NCBI GenBank assembly: GCA_964498395.1
Contig: CAZCHE010000005.1
Location: forward strand, 186,001-250,000
DNA length: 64,000 nt
Source: Parapedobacter sp964498395
GTDB taxonomy: Bacteria; Bacteroidota; Bacteroidia; Sphingobacteriales; Sphingobacteriaceae
Direction of reading: 5' to 3'
Position numbers and translations under genes: made by a program. Numbering within the stretch: position 1 is the first letter of the stretch; every line of letters begins with the position of its first letter. The notes below the pieces were generated by a model, which worked only from the letters and a program-made list of their open reading frames with translations, ran no database searches and was not told the origin of the DNA. Shown in pieces: positions 26,257 to 35,424 of the stretch.

Positions 26257-27966
26257 ATGATAATGCAGAAATCGATGCATAACAAGTATTTGCTGACAAT
26301 GGTTTTGTCGGGTACATTCATGGTTGGGTATGCACAGGAAGAGGAGGAAAGAAGGCCTGCTACTATTGATTCAATCGATGTGGTACGGGATTATCGCCCC
26401 ATATTGGCTGATGCGGTCAAAATACGGCGAAGCCCTGACATGACCAATAAACGGGAATACCAGCCGAAACTTACCTATAACATCTTGGATAAGAAGCTGG
26501 ACATCAGTACCGGTACTAAACAACTGACGGTCCAGGAAATGCCATTTACCCGCGTGGGATCCCTGACAAACAATTATGTCAAAATCGGTGCGGGCAATTT
26601 TGGAACCCTGCTCGGGGAAGCCTATTTGAGTACTGACCAGTATGTGGATACGCGGATCGGTGGTTATGTGAAGCATCTCAACCAAAAGGGTACGCTGGAA
26701 AGCCAGACGTATTCCCAACAACAAATCGGCGTGTTTGGCCGGCGTGTTTTGGCACCGTTTACGTTGAATGGAGAAATTGGCTTCAATCGTTACGCCACCC
26801 ATTTCTATGGCATGGTCGAAGGTGACAATGGCGTCAATCTGAATCCGGATCCCGAACGCCAGGCATTCAACGACATCTTTTTCACCGGTGAACTGACCAG
26901 TAACTTTGAGGAAAATAACCCCGATGCGATCAGTTATTCACTCAAAGCTGATGCGTATGCCTATAACAATGCCTTTCAGGCAAAAGAAAACTCGGTAGCG
27001 CTAGGCGGATATGTAAACAAGCAAATCAATGTGTTCAATGTAGGCGCGAATATTTCGGGCGATTTTACCACCGTGGAAGATGCAAACTATCGGATGGGTA
27101 ACCACATCGCAAGACTCAATCCCTATGTTCGATTTCAGGGCACGAATTACAACATCACGTTGGGTGCGAATTTCGTGGCCGAGTTTGGCGAGGTTTCCCG
27201 CACGAACATCTTCCCGTCTGCGGAAATTGATTTTGCCCTTGTTCCCCAATTTGCCCACTTGTTTGGCGGGATAAATGGAGACGTTAACAAAACATCGTTC
27301 CGTGAACTTTCGCAGGAAAACCCATGGTTGATGGAAAACATTACGATACAGAACTCACTGGATCGCATGCATGTGTTCGGCGGTATCAAAGGCAATGCTG
27401 GCGCAACTTTCGGCTACAAGGTGCAGGCTTTTTACAAGCGAATAGAGGGGATGCCGTTTTATATGAACAGCTTGAGTTCACCATATAAATTCGGTATCAT
27501 TTACGAAAGCGGCGATCATGCGAGTACTGTTGTGGGGCTTGAAGGGGAGGTCAACGTTCGTGTGTCAGAGACGGTAAGCCTGGGTGGAAAAGTCAATTTC
27601 AACGAGTTTGATTTGCAAAATGAAGAGGAGGCTTGGTTTCTCCCGAAAATGCGTGTGGCTGCCAATACACGGATTAATATCAGTGACAAGTTGTATGTAG
27701 ATGGAGAATTGCTGTTCCAAGGCCAGACTTACGGACGCATAAACGATCCTCGCTTGGATCCACCCACAGCTTTACCGCTTCCGGAGACTCGGAAAGTAAT
27801 CATCCCTACATTCGCTGACATCAGCGCTGGTGCGGAATACCGGGCCACCGATCAAATTGGGGTGTATATCCGGTTGAACAATATGTTGGGTAACGCTTAC
27901 GAGCGCTATCTGTTTTATCCGAGACTTGGGTTGAATGTGATTGGCGGTGTTAATTTTTCATTTTGA
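26257..27966 (+). CDS. Outer-membrane beta-barrel protein, TonB-dependent-receptor-like (gene C)
   Basis: 569 residues. A cleavable signal (VLSGTFMVGYAQ) precedes an acidic stretch, then the SIDVVRDYRP / DAVKIRRSPDM box shared with gene B, then beta-strand-rich sequence ending in the outer-membrane C-terminal pattern GGVNFSF with terminal Phe. No plug domain or CarboxypepD-like domain is present, so it is a plug-less barrel related to TonB receptors. Alternative ATGs at 26263 and 26275 are possible. The shared box follows the signal peptide and could dock a periplasmic partner. The exbB/exbD/tonB genes downstream suggest it is energised or assembled with that motor. Confidence 0.8.
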   Translation: MIMQKSMHNKYLLTMVLSGTFMVGYAQEEEERRPATIDSIDVVRDYRPILADAVKIRRSPDMTNKREYQPKLTYNILDKKLDISTGTKQLTVQEMPFTRVGSLTNNYVKIGAGNFGTLLGEAYLSTDQYVDTRIGGYVKHLNQKGTLESQTYSQQQIGVFGRRVLAPFTLNGEIGFNRYATHFYGMVEGDNGVNLNPDPERQAFNDIFFTGELTSNFEENNPDAISYSLKADAYAYNNAFQAKENSVALGGYVNKQINVFNVGANISGDFTTVEDANYRMGNHIARLNPYVRFQGTNYNITLGANFVAEFGEVSRTNIFPSAEIDFALVPQFAHLFGGINGDVNKTSFRELSQENPWLMENITIQNSLDRMHVFGGIKGNAGATFGYKVQAFYKRIEGMPFYMNSLSSPYKFGIIYESGDHASTVVGLEGEVNVRVSETVSLGGKVNFNEFDLQNEEEAWFLPKMRVAANTRINISDKLYVDGELLFQGQTYGRINDPRLDPPTALPLPETRKVIIPTFADISAGAEYRATDQIGVYIRLNNMLGNAYERYLFYPRLGLNVIGGVNFSF

Positions 27967-28056
27967 TAATTATTTTTAAACGATAACGAAGCTAGCATGA
28001 GCTGTGTTTTTTGAGTTTTCAACTCATGCAGGTTTCATTTTAACCAGACAAGGTTA

Positions 28057-28064
28057 TACTTTTG
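28057..28064 (+). promoter_or_regulatory. Internal promoter before the HU/SPOR gene
   Basis: TACTTTTG matches TAnnTTTG, 19 bases before the ATG at 28083, in the 116-base gap after gene C. A partial hairpin (GCATGAG 27995-28001 / CTCATGC 28023-28029) precedes it. The cluster may thus have two transcription units. Confidence 0.55.
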
Positions 28065-28082
28065 CAAAGCGAATAATTGAAT

Positions 28083-29087
28083 ATGAATTTAGGCCGGTGC
28101 ATAGCGAATTTGTTGAGGCAGTACCCCGAGGTTTGGGTACCGGGCATCGGTGTTTTTAAAATAATACGTACGCCTGCCGTATTCGACAGGGAAAAAGCCG
28201 CTTTCCTTCCACCCGTTAACCACATTGAACTTGCGGTCGAGGGCAGTGGTGGATTCCCCATAACGGACTACCTGCAAGCGCAGGGCCAAGTCGACGCAGC
28301 AGGGGCTGCCTTGATGCTGGAAGATGCGGTGCAGGGGTTACTGGATACCTTGGCGCGAAAGGGAAAAGCCTTGTTGGACGGCTTGGGATATTTAACCGCT
28401 GAAGGTAAGAAGATTACATTTCAGCCGTTTGAAATGCATCGAGAAGTACTTAAGCCTGCTGCAGAAATACGCCTGCCGAAGGTTGACGACACGATGGCCA
28501 TGGAAGCGGGAACGGAAGAGCCCGAGGTCATCGAAGAAGTGCCCCATAAGCGCCACGCCGCCAAATGGGTAATTGCCGCGTCGTTGTTGGTATTGCTAAC
28601 GGCGGTGGGATGGGCTTGGTACTATCATCCGACTTGGTTTGATGTTGGAAAGGTATTCCGGTCTGCTGGTCAAACCGTAGGGAAGGGGGGAGAGGTGAAT
28701 GGTGGCGAAGGACTGTCGGGCCAGCCCGAATCCGCGCAAACGTCGGTTTCCGATTCAATTGCGGTCGACTCTGCCCTTATGGCGGATACGGAGGCAGACA
28801 GTGCCTCGATTGCCCAGACGGCCACTGACAGCGTACCCAACAAGCTCGCCGTGACCTATGAAATTATTGTAGGATCATTTGCGACGATGGCGCAAGCGGA
28901 GAAATATGTAGCTGAAATGAAAGCTAAGGGGTATCAGCTTGAGGCCATCAATAGCCGCATGCCGGGCAACCGGAAGAAAATCAGTTGGGGGTCTTTCGCC
29001 ACGGAGGAAGAAGCTTACCGGGAATTGGCTAGGGTACAGAAGACTTTCGAACCTTCGGCGTGGATTGCAAAGGTTGAAAACCATTGA
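28083..29087 (+). CDS. HU-like (CCDC81 bacterial type) / transmembrane / SPOR domain protein
   Basis: 334 residues in three parts. Residues 1 to about 125 (LGRCIANLLRQYPEVWVPGI; FDREKAAFLPP; GFPITDYLQ) resemble the paired HU-CCDC81-type domains of Bacteroidota. One membrane helix spans 161-181 (KWVIAASLLVLLTAVGWAWY). After a Ser/Asp-rich linker, a SPOR domain covers about 260-334 (TYEIIVGSFATMAQAEKYV; ISWGSFATEEEAYREL). SPOR domains bind glycan strands stripped of peptides, often at division sites. The layout puts the HU-like part in the cytoplasm and SPOR in the periplasm. TTG at 28077 is a possible earlier start; ATG 28083 is preferred. Confidence 0.85.
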   Translation: MNLGRCIANLLRQYPEVWVPGIGVFKIIRTPAVFDREKAAFLPPVNHIELAVEGSGGFPITDYLQAQGQVDAAGAALMLEDAVQGLLDTLARKGKALLDGLGYLTAEGKKITFQPFEMHREVLKPAAEIRLPKVDDTMAMEAGTEEPEVIEEVPHKRHAAKWVIAASLLVLLTAVGWAWYYHPTWFDVGKVFRSAGQTVGKGGEVNGGEGLSGQPESAQTSVSDSIAVDSALMADTEADSASIAQTATDSVPNKLAVTYEIIVGSFATMAQAEKYVAEMKAKGYQLEAINSRMPGNRKKISWGSFATEEEAYRELARVQKTFEPSAWIAKVENH

Positions 29088-29148
29088 AAGCGTTATAAAT
29101 AAGGACAGATCATTAAAACAAGAATAAAAGGAAATCACATCACTCATT

Positions 29149-29850
29149 ATGTTACTATTACAACAAGACACCATTTATCCGCTTGACTCGATGGCGGGGG
29201 CAGCACAGCAAACGATAGAACTTGCTAACGAAAAGATTAGCTTAATCGGGCTATTATTTAAAGCAGGGTGGATCATGATCCCATTGGCATTGCTGTTGTT
29301 TGCCACAATGGTGATTTTTATTGAACGTTATTTGACGATCAAAAAAGCAGCGAAATACGATGCGAGTTTGATGTCCCATGTGAAGCAAAGCGTATTGTCT
29401 GGTCGTTTGGAAGCCGCGTTGTCGGTATGCCGCGCCAGCAACAGTGTCTTGGGGAGAATGTTGGAAAAGGGGCTAACCAGGATTGGGCGGCCGATTAAAG
29501 ACATCGAAGGAGCCATCGAGAACATCGGGAAGCTAGAGGTAGCCAAATTGGAGAAAAACCTTAATCTATTGAGCATTATCTCCACCATCGCCCCGATGCT
29601 TGGGTTCGTCGGAACTATTTTTGGGGTGATTATCATTTTCAGGGATGTTGAAGCGGCAGGTGGGATTGACATCGCCAGTGTATCTGGGGGATTGTATGTG
29701 AAGATGATCGCGTCGGCTGCCGGTTTGACCATTGGTATATTGGCGTTCGCCGGGTACCATGTGCTGAACACCATGTTAGAGCGACTAATCCTCCGGATGG
29801 AGACCGATGCGATTGAGTTTGTTGATTTATTGGATGAACCAGGTTCATAA
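29149..29850 (+). CDS. MotA/TolQ/ExbB family proton channel protein
   Basis: A 233-residue inner-membrane protein. Helix 1 lies near residues 30-55 (IGLLFKAGWIMIPLALLLFA), with two more helices near 137-160 and 180-205. The conserved ExbB/TolQ stretch is LSIISTIAPMLGFVGTIFGV, and the third helix is rich in small residues (KMIASAAGLTIGILAFAGYH). With ExbD it forms the proton-driven stator that powers TonB or Tol action. The ExbD gene follows after 18 bases and the TonB-like gene after that. It belongs to the 20.7-32.5 kb cluster. Confidence 0.93.
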   Translation: MLLLQQDTIYPLDSMAGAAQQTIELANEKISLIGLLFKAGWIMIPLALLLFATMVIFIERYLTIKKAAKYDASLMSHVKQSVLSGRLEAALSVCRASNSVLGRMLEKGLTRIGRPIKDIEGAIENIGKLEVAKLEKNLNLLSIISTIAPMLGFVGTIFGVIIIFRDVEAAGGIDIASVSGGLYVKMIASAAGLTIGILAFAGYHVLNTMLERLILRMETDAIEFVDLLDEPGS

Positions 29851-29868
29851 AGAAAGGATTTCGACGCC

Positions 29869-30276
29869 ATGAATTTAAGGACGAAACGCAGTAGATCGGA
29901 AGTTAGGGTTTTTACCGATTCGTTGAATGACATCATGTTTTTCCTGATGTTGTTTTTCCTATTGGCTTCGGCGGTGGCTAATCCTCAGGTGGTTAAGTTG
30001 CTGCTGCCCCGATCGAGCGCAGGAGAGCAATCCGTCGCGAAGAAGACGGTAACGGTTTCCGTGACGCAGGATTTGAAATATTACTTGGATAAGCAGGAAG
30101 TTCCCTACGACAACTTGCTGCAATCCATCCAGGCTTATGTACAGCCCGGCGAAGAGTTGACCATCATGTTGTATGCGGATAGCACGGTGCCCATCCAGAA
30201 TGTGATTTCGGTAATGGACGTTGCTAACAAGCTCAAGATACGTTTGGTGTTGGCCACGGAGCCATTGAGAGAATAA
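29869..30276 (+). CDS. ExbD/TolR family biopolymer transport protein
   Basis: 135 residues with a single N-terminal membrane helix (FFLMLFFLLASAV). It contains the family Asp (TDSLNDIMFFLM), which carries the transported proton, and a periplasmic domain (EELTIMLYADSTVPIQNVIS). It is the partner of the ExbB-like protein encoded 18 bases upstream. Confidence 0.93.
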   Translation: MNLRTKRSRSEVRVFTDSLNDIMFFLMLFFLLASAVANPQVVKLLLPRSSAGEQSVAKKTVTVSVTQDLKYYLDKQEVPYDNLLQSIQAYVQPGEELTIMLYADSTVPIQNVISVMDVANKLKIRLVLATEPLRE

Positions 30277-30337
30277 GATTGTGGAATTTGCGGTTTATTA
30301 GCATCATTGATAAAATAAGAAAGGTGTTAACGTAGAG

Positions 30338-31159
30338 ATGAGTTATTATCACTTACAGGAAGACAATAATTACCCCAAGGCCTTGTGGATATCGAGTGCC
30401 GTCATGGGCGGGTTGCTGTTGATCAGCTTCTTCGTCATGATCGGGTCTTCACTGGCCGAATTCGGTACCGGTGGCATCATCGTGAATTACGGCACGTCTG
30501 ATGTGGGTATGGGTGACGATTATATGACGGTGGATGAACCGTCGATGGATCCGAATGCCAATAACGTTCGTCCGGATCGGATCAATCCGCAGGAGGAAAC
30601 CCAACCGACCCCATCGCAGCAAGTCACCGAAAGGAGTGTTGCCACCCAGGATATGGAAGATGCTCCTGCTGTGGTGGCCAATGAAGTCAAAAAAGCAAAT
30701 GCCGAGGAAACCACGGTAGAAAAGAAAGACAGCAAGCCTACCGTCAACCCGAATGCACTATACACCGGTAGGCGTAATGATGCACCTGGAAGGGGGGATG
30801 GTGAAGGTGCTGAAGCCGGCAATCAAGGCAGTGCGCAGGGCGACCCACTAGCGGCCAATTATGGTGAAGGGGGCTCTGGATTTGGTACAGAGGGATTATC
30901 GATTGCCAATAGGCGTTGGGTGGTTCCACCCAGCATTGATGACAACGGACAGCAGGCAGGGGTCGTGGCTGTGGAAGTGCATGTTGCCCGAAACGGCACG
31001 GTTACGTATGCCAGGGCAGGTGTAAAAGGTACGACATTGCCCGACCGTAGTTTGTGGGAGAAATGCGAACGGGCATTGCGTGGTGCGCGGCTGAACGAAC
31101 TTGAACGGGCACCGACCGTGCAGAAAGCCGTTGTACACGTGCGCTTTAGGCTCAAATAA
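30338..31159 (+). CDS. TonB-family energy transducer
   Basis: 273 residues: a membrane helix near 15-36 (ALWISSAVMGGLLLISFFVM), a long charged, Gly- and Pro-containing periplasmic linker (40-185), and a C-terminal TonB-like domain (VVAVEVHVARNGTVTYARAG ... KAVVHVRFRLK). It transmits energy from ExbB/ExbD to outer-membrane proteins; the plug-less barrel (26257) in this cluster is a candidate partner. The linker is Glu/Asn/Gly-rich rather than the classic Glu-Pro/Lys-Pro type. Confidence 0.85.
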   Translation: MSYYHLQEDNNYPKALWISSAVMGGLLLISFFVMIGSSLAEFGTGGIIVNYGTSDVGMGDDYMTVDEPSMDPNANNVRPDRINPQEETQPTPSQQVTERSVATQDMEDAPAVVANEVKKANAEETTVEKKDSKPTVNPNALYTGRRNDAPGRGDGEGAEAGNQGSAQGDPLAANYGEGGSGFGTEGLSIANRRWVVPPSIDDNGQQAGVVAVEVHVARNGTVTYARAGVKGTTLPDRSLWEKCERALRGARLNELERAPTVQKAVVHVRFRLK

Positions 31160-31188
31160 CGATCTAGCAAATAAAGTCAGGCTTTCGA

Positions 31189-32484
31189 ATGAATTACGAT
31201 GAGGCTGTTGCGTATCTGTATGCGCGGTTACCGATGTTTACACGAGACGGTGCATCGGCATTTAAGAAAGACCTCACGAATACTTTGAAGCTTTGTGGTG
31301 CGTTGGGCAATCCACATCAGCAATTCCAATCCATCCATGTGGCGGGTACGAACGGTAAGGGATCGACATCCCATACGTTAGCCGCCATCTTGCAGGCCGC
31401 CGGGTACAAGACCGGTTTGTATACCTCACCCCATCTGCTGGACTTCAGGGAGCGGATTCGGGTAAATGGGGAGATGGTGCCACAGCAGGTAGTAGCCGAC
31501 TTCGTCAATACCCAACAAGCCTTTATTGAAGAAATCCAACCCTCTTTCTTTGAGGTAACGGTGGCCATGGCTTTCGATTACTTTGCCAAGGAGAAGGTTG
31601 ATATCGCCGTAGTGGAGACCGGATTGGGTGGACGCCTCGACTCGACCAATGTCATTACCCCGTTACTTTCCGTGATTACCAATATTGGCTATGACCACAT
31701 GAACATGTTGGGCAACACTTTGCAAGCGATTGCCAGTGAAAAGGCCGGTATTATCAAGGAGGGTGTGCCGGTGGTAGTAGGAGAGTGGCAACCCGAGGTG
31801 GCGGGGGTGTTCGAACGGATTGCTCATGAAAAGGGAAGCCACTTGCTTTTCGCTTCCCAATTGTGGAATGTCACTATTCGGGAACGAGATGCTTCTTATT
31901 TACATGTGGATGCCGAGTACCGGCAACGCGAGGAGCCATGGCCATTGTCGATGGATTTGAGGGGGAGTTACCAGACCAAAAATGTGGCAACGGTATTGTG
32001 TGCCATTGATGTATTAAAGGACGTTGGGTTGACCATTCCTGAGGCCGATGTGGGGTATGCGCTTCAGCATGTGCAACGATTTACGGGGCTCATGGGGCGC
32101 TGGCAAACCCTATCTACTGATCCTTTGGTGATCTGCGACACGGGGCATAATGCGGATGGCTGGCGCGAAATACTTGCTAATATCAGTGCCACACCCTATC
32201 GCGCGCTCCATATGGTCATCGGGATCATGCGTGATAAGGACTTGGATAAGATGCTACCGCTGCTTCCGGCGCATGCAACCTATTATTTTACGCAGGTGGA
32301 TATGCCTCGGGCATTACCTGCGGAAGAACTGCAAGACCAAGCAAACTACTATGGACTGACAGGGATGGCCTTTGCCACCGTAAATGAAGCGTTGGAAGCT
32401 GCCAAGCGGAATGCGGATACCGCTGACCTGATTTTTATCGGGGGGAGCACGTTTGTCGTGGCTGATGCGTTATCAGCCATTTAG
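31189..32484 (+). CDS. folC: Folylpolyglutamate synthase / dihydrofolate synthase
   Basis: A 431-residue Mur-ligase-family enzyme that adds glutamate to folates. The ATP loop GTNGKGSTSHTLA lies near residues 54-66; further motifs are YTSPHLLDFRERIRVNG and VETGLGGRLDSTNVI. It follows the TonB-like gene by 29 bases on the same strand, a linkage seen in Bacteroidota. It stops 2 bases before the convergent asparaginase stop. FolD, another folate enzyme, is at 46.3 kb. Confidence 0.95.
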   Translation: MNYDEAVAYLYARLPMFTRDGASAFKKDLTNTLKLCGALGNPHQQFQSIHVAGTNGKGSTSHTLAAILQAAGYKTGLYTSPHLLDFRERIRVNGEMVPQQVVADFVNTQQAFIEEIQPSFFEVTVAMAFDYFAKEKVDIAVVETGLGGRLDSTNVITPLLSVITNIGYDHMNMLGNTLQAIASEKAGIIKEGVPVVVGEWQPEVAGVFERIAHEKGSHLLFASQLWNVTIRERDASYLHVDAEYRQREEPWPLSMDLRGSYQTKNVATVLCAIDVLKDVGLTIPEADVGYALQHVQRFTGLMGRWQTLSTDPLVICDTGHNADGWREILANISATPYRALHMVIGIMRDKDLDKMLPLLPAHATYYFTQVDMPRALPAEELQDQANYYGLTGMAFATVNEALEAAKRNADTADLIFIGGSTFVVADALSAI

Positions 32485-32486
32485 TT

Positions 32487-33503
32487 TTAGGCTGTTAATT
32501 CACCCCGGATATTCTGCTGCACCCAATGGGCCACATCGCTTTGGTTGCTTAATTCTCCCTGTAGGTACATCAATTTGGTGACGGCCGCTTCAAATGTCAT
32601 GTCATAGCCACTCAAGACTCCCATATCTGATAAGTATTTGCTGGTTTCGTAGCGACCCAGCTCTACGCTTCCCACTTTGCATTGGGAGATATTGAGGATG
32701 TTTTTGCCATTGCGGATCGCATCGTGCAATAGGTCGAGAAACCATTTTGCGGTGGTCGTATTTCCCGATCCGAATGTTTCCATGATGACCGAGCGCGCAT
32801 CGGAATCCAGTACCGCTCGCACCACCTGCTTGCTGATCCCCGGATATAATTTCAATACGGAAACTGCGTTGTCCAATCGGGTGTGTAGGATGAATTCCTT
32901 GTCGCTGTTGTCGAGCAGGGCCTCTCGGTTGTATTTGAGATGTACCCCGGCTTCCACCAATACGGGATAATTCGGTGAACGGAATGCCTCGAATTTCGCT
33001 GAATTGTACTTGAACGAGCGATTGCCTCGGAACAATTTATTGTCGAAGAAAATACACACCTCATGGATGAGGGATCTCCCTTTTTTCTTTGCCGAAGCCA
33101 GCTCGAGTGCGGTGACCAGGTTTTCGCGGGCATCGGTTCGTATCTCACCGATGGGGAGCTGGGAACCGGAAAGGATGACGGGCTTCTGTAACCCTTCGAG
33201 CATGAAGCTTAACGCAGAAGCTGAGAAGGCCATGGTGTCCGAACCATGCAGGATGACAAACCCATCGTAATCGTGGTAGTTTTCCTTGATAATATTCGCC
33301 ATTTCCACCCAAATGGACGGTTGCATATCGGATGAGTCGATGATGGGCGTGAAGGAATGTACGCTTAAGTTATAATTGAGCCGGGCGAGTTCAGGGATAT
33401 TTTTCGCGATGAGGTCGAAATCAAAGGGTATGAAAGTACCATTGGTTTCGTCTTTGACCATCCCGATGGTTCCCCCGGTATAGATTACGAAAATATTGTT
33501 CAT
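32487..33503 (-). CDS. ansA: L-asparaginase, type I (cytoplasmic)
   Basis: 338 residues. Hydrolyses asparagine to aspartate and ammonia. The N-terminal catalytic Thr motif IYTGGTIGM and the second motif ILHGSDTMAFSASAL are visible. There is no signal peptide, as expected for type I. It is encoded downstream of tatD with a 35-base gap, probably one operon, convergent with folC. Confidence 0.93.
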   Translation of the reverse strand: MNNIFVIYTGGTIGMVKDETNGTFIPFDFDLIAKNIPELARLNYNLSVHSFTPIIDSSDMQPSIWVEMANIIKENYHDYDGFVILHGSDTMAFSASALSFMLEGLQKPVILSGSQLPIGEIRTDARENLVTALELASAKKKGRSLIHEVCIFFDNKLFRGNRSFKYNSAKFEAFRSPNYPVLVEAGVHLKYNREALLDNSDKEFILHTRLDNAVSVLKLYPGISKQVVRAVLDSDARSVIMETFGSGNTTTAKWFLDLLHDAIRNGKNILNISQCKVGSVELGRYETSKYLSDMGVLSGYDMTFEAAVTKLMYLQGELSNQSDVAHWVQQNIRGELTA

Positions 33504-33538
33504 CTCGTTAGCATTACCCCTGTTTTTACGGAGTAGGT

Positions 33539-34318
33539 TTATATTCCAAAAATCCTTTTGGCATTTTCCGTGGTCGCCGCTGCCACGGCATCCAAGTCAA
33601 TCCCGTGCAAATCTGCAATTTTTTGCGCAATATACAATAGATAACTGCTTTCATTCCGTTTGCCACGATGGGGTACCGGTGGGAGGTAAGGAGAATCGGT
33701 TTCCAATACGAGGTGTTTCAGGTCGATCTGAGCCACTACCTGATCCAAACCGGCATTCTTGTAGGTAACCACGCCCCCTATACCCAGGTGAAGGCCAAGA
33801 TTAATTGCGCGTTCGGACTGTTCGATATTTCCGGTGAAACAATGCAACACCCCGGTTAATCGACCGTCCTGGACTTCATCGAGCAATTCGAACAGTTCGT
33901 CGAAAGCATTGCGGCAATGGATGGATACCGGTAAGCCGAGTGCTTTGGCCCATGAAGTCTGTATGCGAAAGGCCTCCTGCTGTAGGGGTAAGGTCGTTTT
34001 ATCCCAATGGAGGTCAATGCCAATCTCGCCAATGCCATAGACCTTGTTTGTCGCAATGGCTTGTTCAATGATAGCGAGTTCGTCGAGGTAATTGGCTTTT
34101 ACATCGCAGGGATGCAACCCCATCATCGCATAGCAATGATCCGGGTAGGCGGCCACGGTACCGAATACTTTCGGGATGGATTCGCTGTCTACATTGGGCA
34201 GGAGCAGTTTGTCTACACCATTGTCGAAGCACCGTTGCATTTGCACATCCAATTCCGGTGTGCCATGGAGGTAATAAAGATGCGTATGTGTATCGGTCAG
34301 TGGTACGTGTTTCGCCAT
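33539..34318 (-). CDS. tatD: TatD family metal-dependent hydrolase (DNase)
   Basis: 259 residues with the TIM-barrel amidohydrolase signature: DTHTHLYYL (metal-binding His pair at 11 and 13), GIGEIGIDLHWDKT, SIHCRNAFDE, VLHCFTGN and ETDSPYLPP. Family members have 3'-5' exonuclease/DNase activity linked to DNA repair. The frame runs to 34354 but the ATG at 34318 puts DTHTH at the usual distance from the start. It is cotranscribed with ansA. Confidence 0.92.
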   Translation of the reverse strand: MAKHVPLTDTHTHLYYLHGTPELDVQMQRCFDNGVDKLLLPNVDSESIPKVFGTVAAYPDHCYAMMGLHPCDVKANYLDELAIIEQAIATNKVYGIGEIGIDLHWDKTTLPLQQEAFRIQTSWAKALGLPVSIHCRNAFDELFELLDEVQDGRLTGVLHCFTGNIEQSERAINLGLHLGIGGVVTYKNAGLDQVVAQIDLKHLVLETDSPYLPPVPHRGKRNESSYLLYIAQKIADLHGIDLDAVAAATTENAKRIFGI

Positions 34319-34414
34319 GTTGGCAAACATAGACAAATTGCCTATAAAAAGCAATTTGTCGATTTCTCATCAGCCATAGAGAACTTGCTCTTTAGAGAAA
34401 TATAGTTAAAACAA

Positions 34415-34445
34415 AAACGCCTTCCATCATATTTGGAAGGCGTTT
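34415..34445 (-). terminator. Terminator of the nrnA-FKBP unit
   Basis: A 12-bp stem (AAACGCCTTCCA / TGGAAGGCGTTT) with a 7-base loop. On the minus strand a T-run follows. It lies 9 bases past the FKBP stop. Confidence 0.85.
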
Positions 34446-34453
34446 GTAAACGG

Positions 34454-35416
34454 TTAGTCTTCTATACTGTCCTGCTCGACCGGCGTCGAGGCCTTCAGGA
34501 CATCGATCAATTCGATGTCGAATACCAATGGTGCGAATGGAGGGATGACCCCACGGCCGTCTCCGCGTTCGCCATATCCCAATTCAGAAGGGATAATGAG
34601 TTTTGCTTTGCTTCCTTTGGGCAATAATAACAGGCCTTCATCCCACCCGGGGATAACCTGGCGCACGCCGATCGCAAATTTTCTCGGCTCGTAAGATGCC
34701 ATGGCATTGTATATTTTATTCTTTTCGGCTACTTCCTTGATGGAAGTGTCGAATACGTCACCATTGCTAACCAATGCACCGGTATAATTAACCTGCACCG
34801 TGTCTCCAGCGGCAGGTTTCTCGCCTGTACCTTCCTCGGTGATGATATACTGCAGACCGGAGGCGGTTTTAAGTGTTTCAAGATTGTTTTTCTTGACATA
34901 GCTTTCAATCTTGCTTTCTTCTGAAGCCTTCAACTTGTCTACCTCTCCATCGAAATAGGTGTTGATTTCGGCATACAATGCGCTATCCGTTAAATCGCCC
35001 TTTTTGAAGTGCTTATTCACTTTAAGGTTGAATATGAGGTATTTTTCCGAAAAGTCTGGTTTGGGTTGCATTGCTTTTGCAGCCAATGTGTCCAAGTTCA
35101 GTTTGAAAACCGCGCTATCCCCTTCGCCTAACATGCTGAACATGGAATTATAGTCGCCAGGGAACATGCCGGGCAGGCTATCCGCTTCGATACGGACGAT
35201 TTGGGGTAATCCGATTTTATACGTGCTGGTTAGCACGGAGTCCCGGTCGGAAGATACGATCATCTCCAACGAGAGCAAATCACCCGGCTGGGCTTTTGGC
35301 TGTCCGGCATCTTTCACGATCTTATATTGCAAGCCGCCTTCACCAGTCTTGAACTGCTGGCAGGCTCCAGTCAAGACCCCTGCTGCAAGTCCTAAAATTA
35401 AAATTGATTTCTTCAT
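34454..35416 (-). CDS. FKBP-type peptidyl-prolyl isomerase lipoprotein
   Basis: 320 residues. Lipoprotein signal with lipobox LTGAC (Cys19), then an N-terminal degenerate FKBP-like domain (GLQYKIVKDAGQPKAQPGD), a helical linker, and a C-terminal full FKBP domain (GLQYIITEEGTGEKPAAGD; VNYTGALVSNGDVFDTS; VIPGWDEGLLLLPKGSKAKL; YGERGDGRGVIPPFAPL). It is a probable periplasmic or outer-membrane folding helper. It lies 8 bases downstream of nrnA on the same strand. Confidence 0.92.
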   Translation of the reverse strand: MKKSILILGLAAGVLTGACQQFKTGEGGLQYKIVKDAGQPKAQPGDLLSLEMIVSSDRDSVLTSTYKIGLPQIVRIEADSLPGMFPGDYNSMFSMLGEGDSAVFKLNLDTLAAKAMQPKPDFSEKYLIFNLKVNKHFKKGDLTDSALYAEINTYFDGEVDKLKASEESKIESYVKKNNLETLKTASGLQYIITEEGTGEKPAAGDTVQVNYTGALVSNGDVFDTSIKEVAEKNKIYNAMASYEPRKFAIGVRQVIPGWDEGLLLLPKGSKAKLIIPSELGYGERGDGRGVIPPFAPLVFDIELIDVLKASTPVEQDSIED

Positions 35417-35424
35417 TTTTGTGA

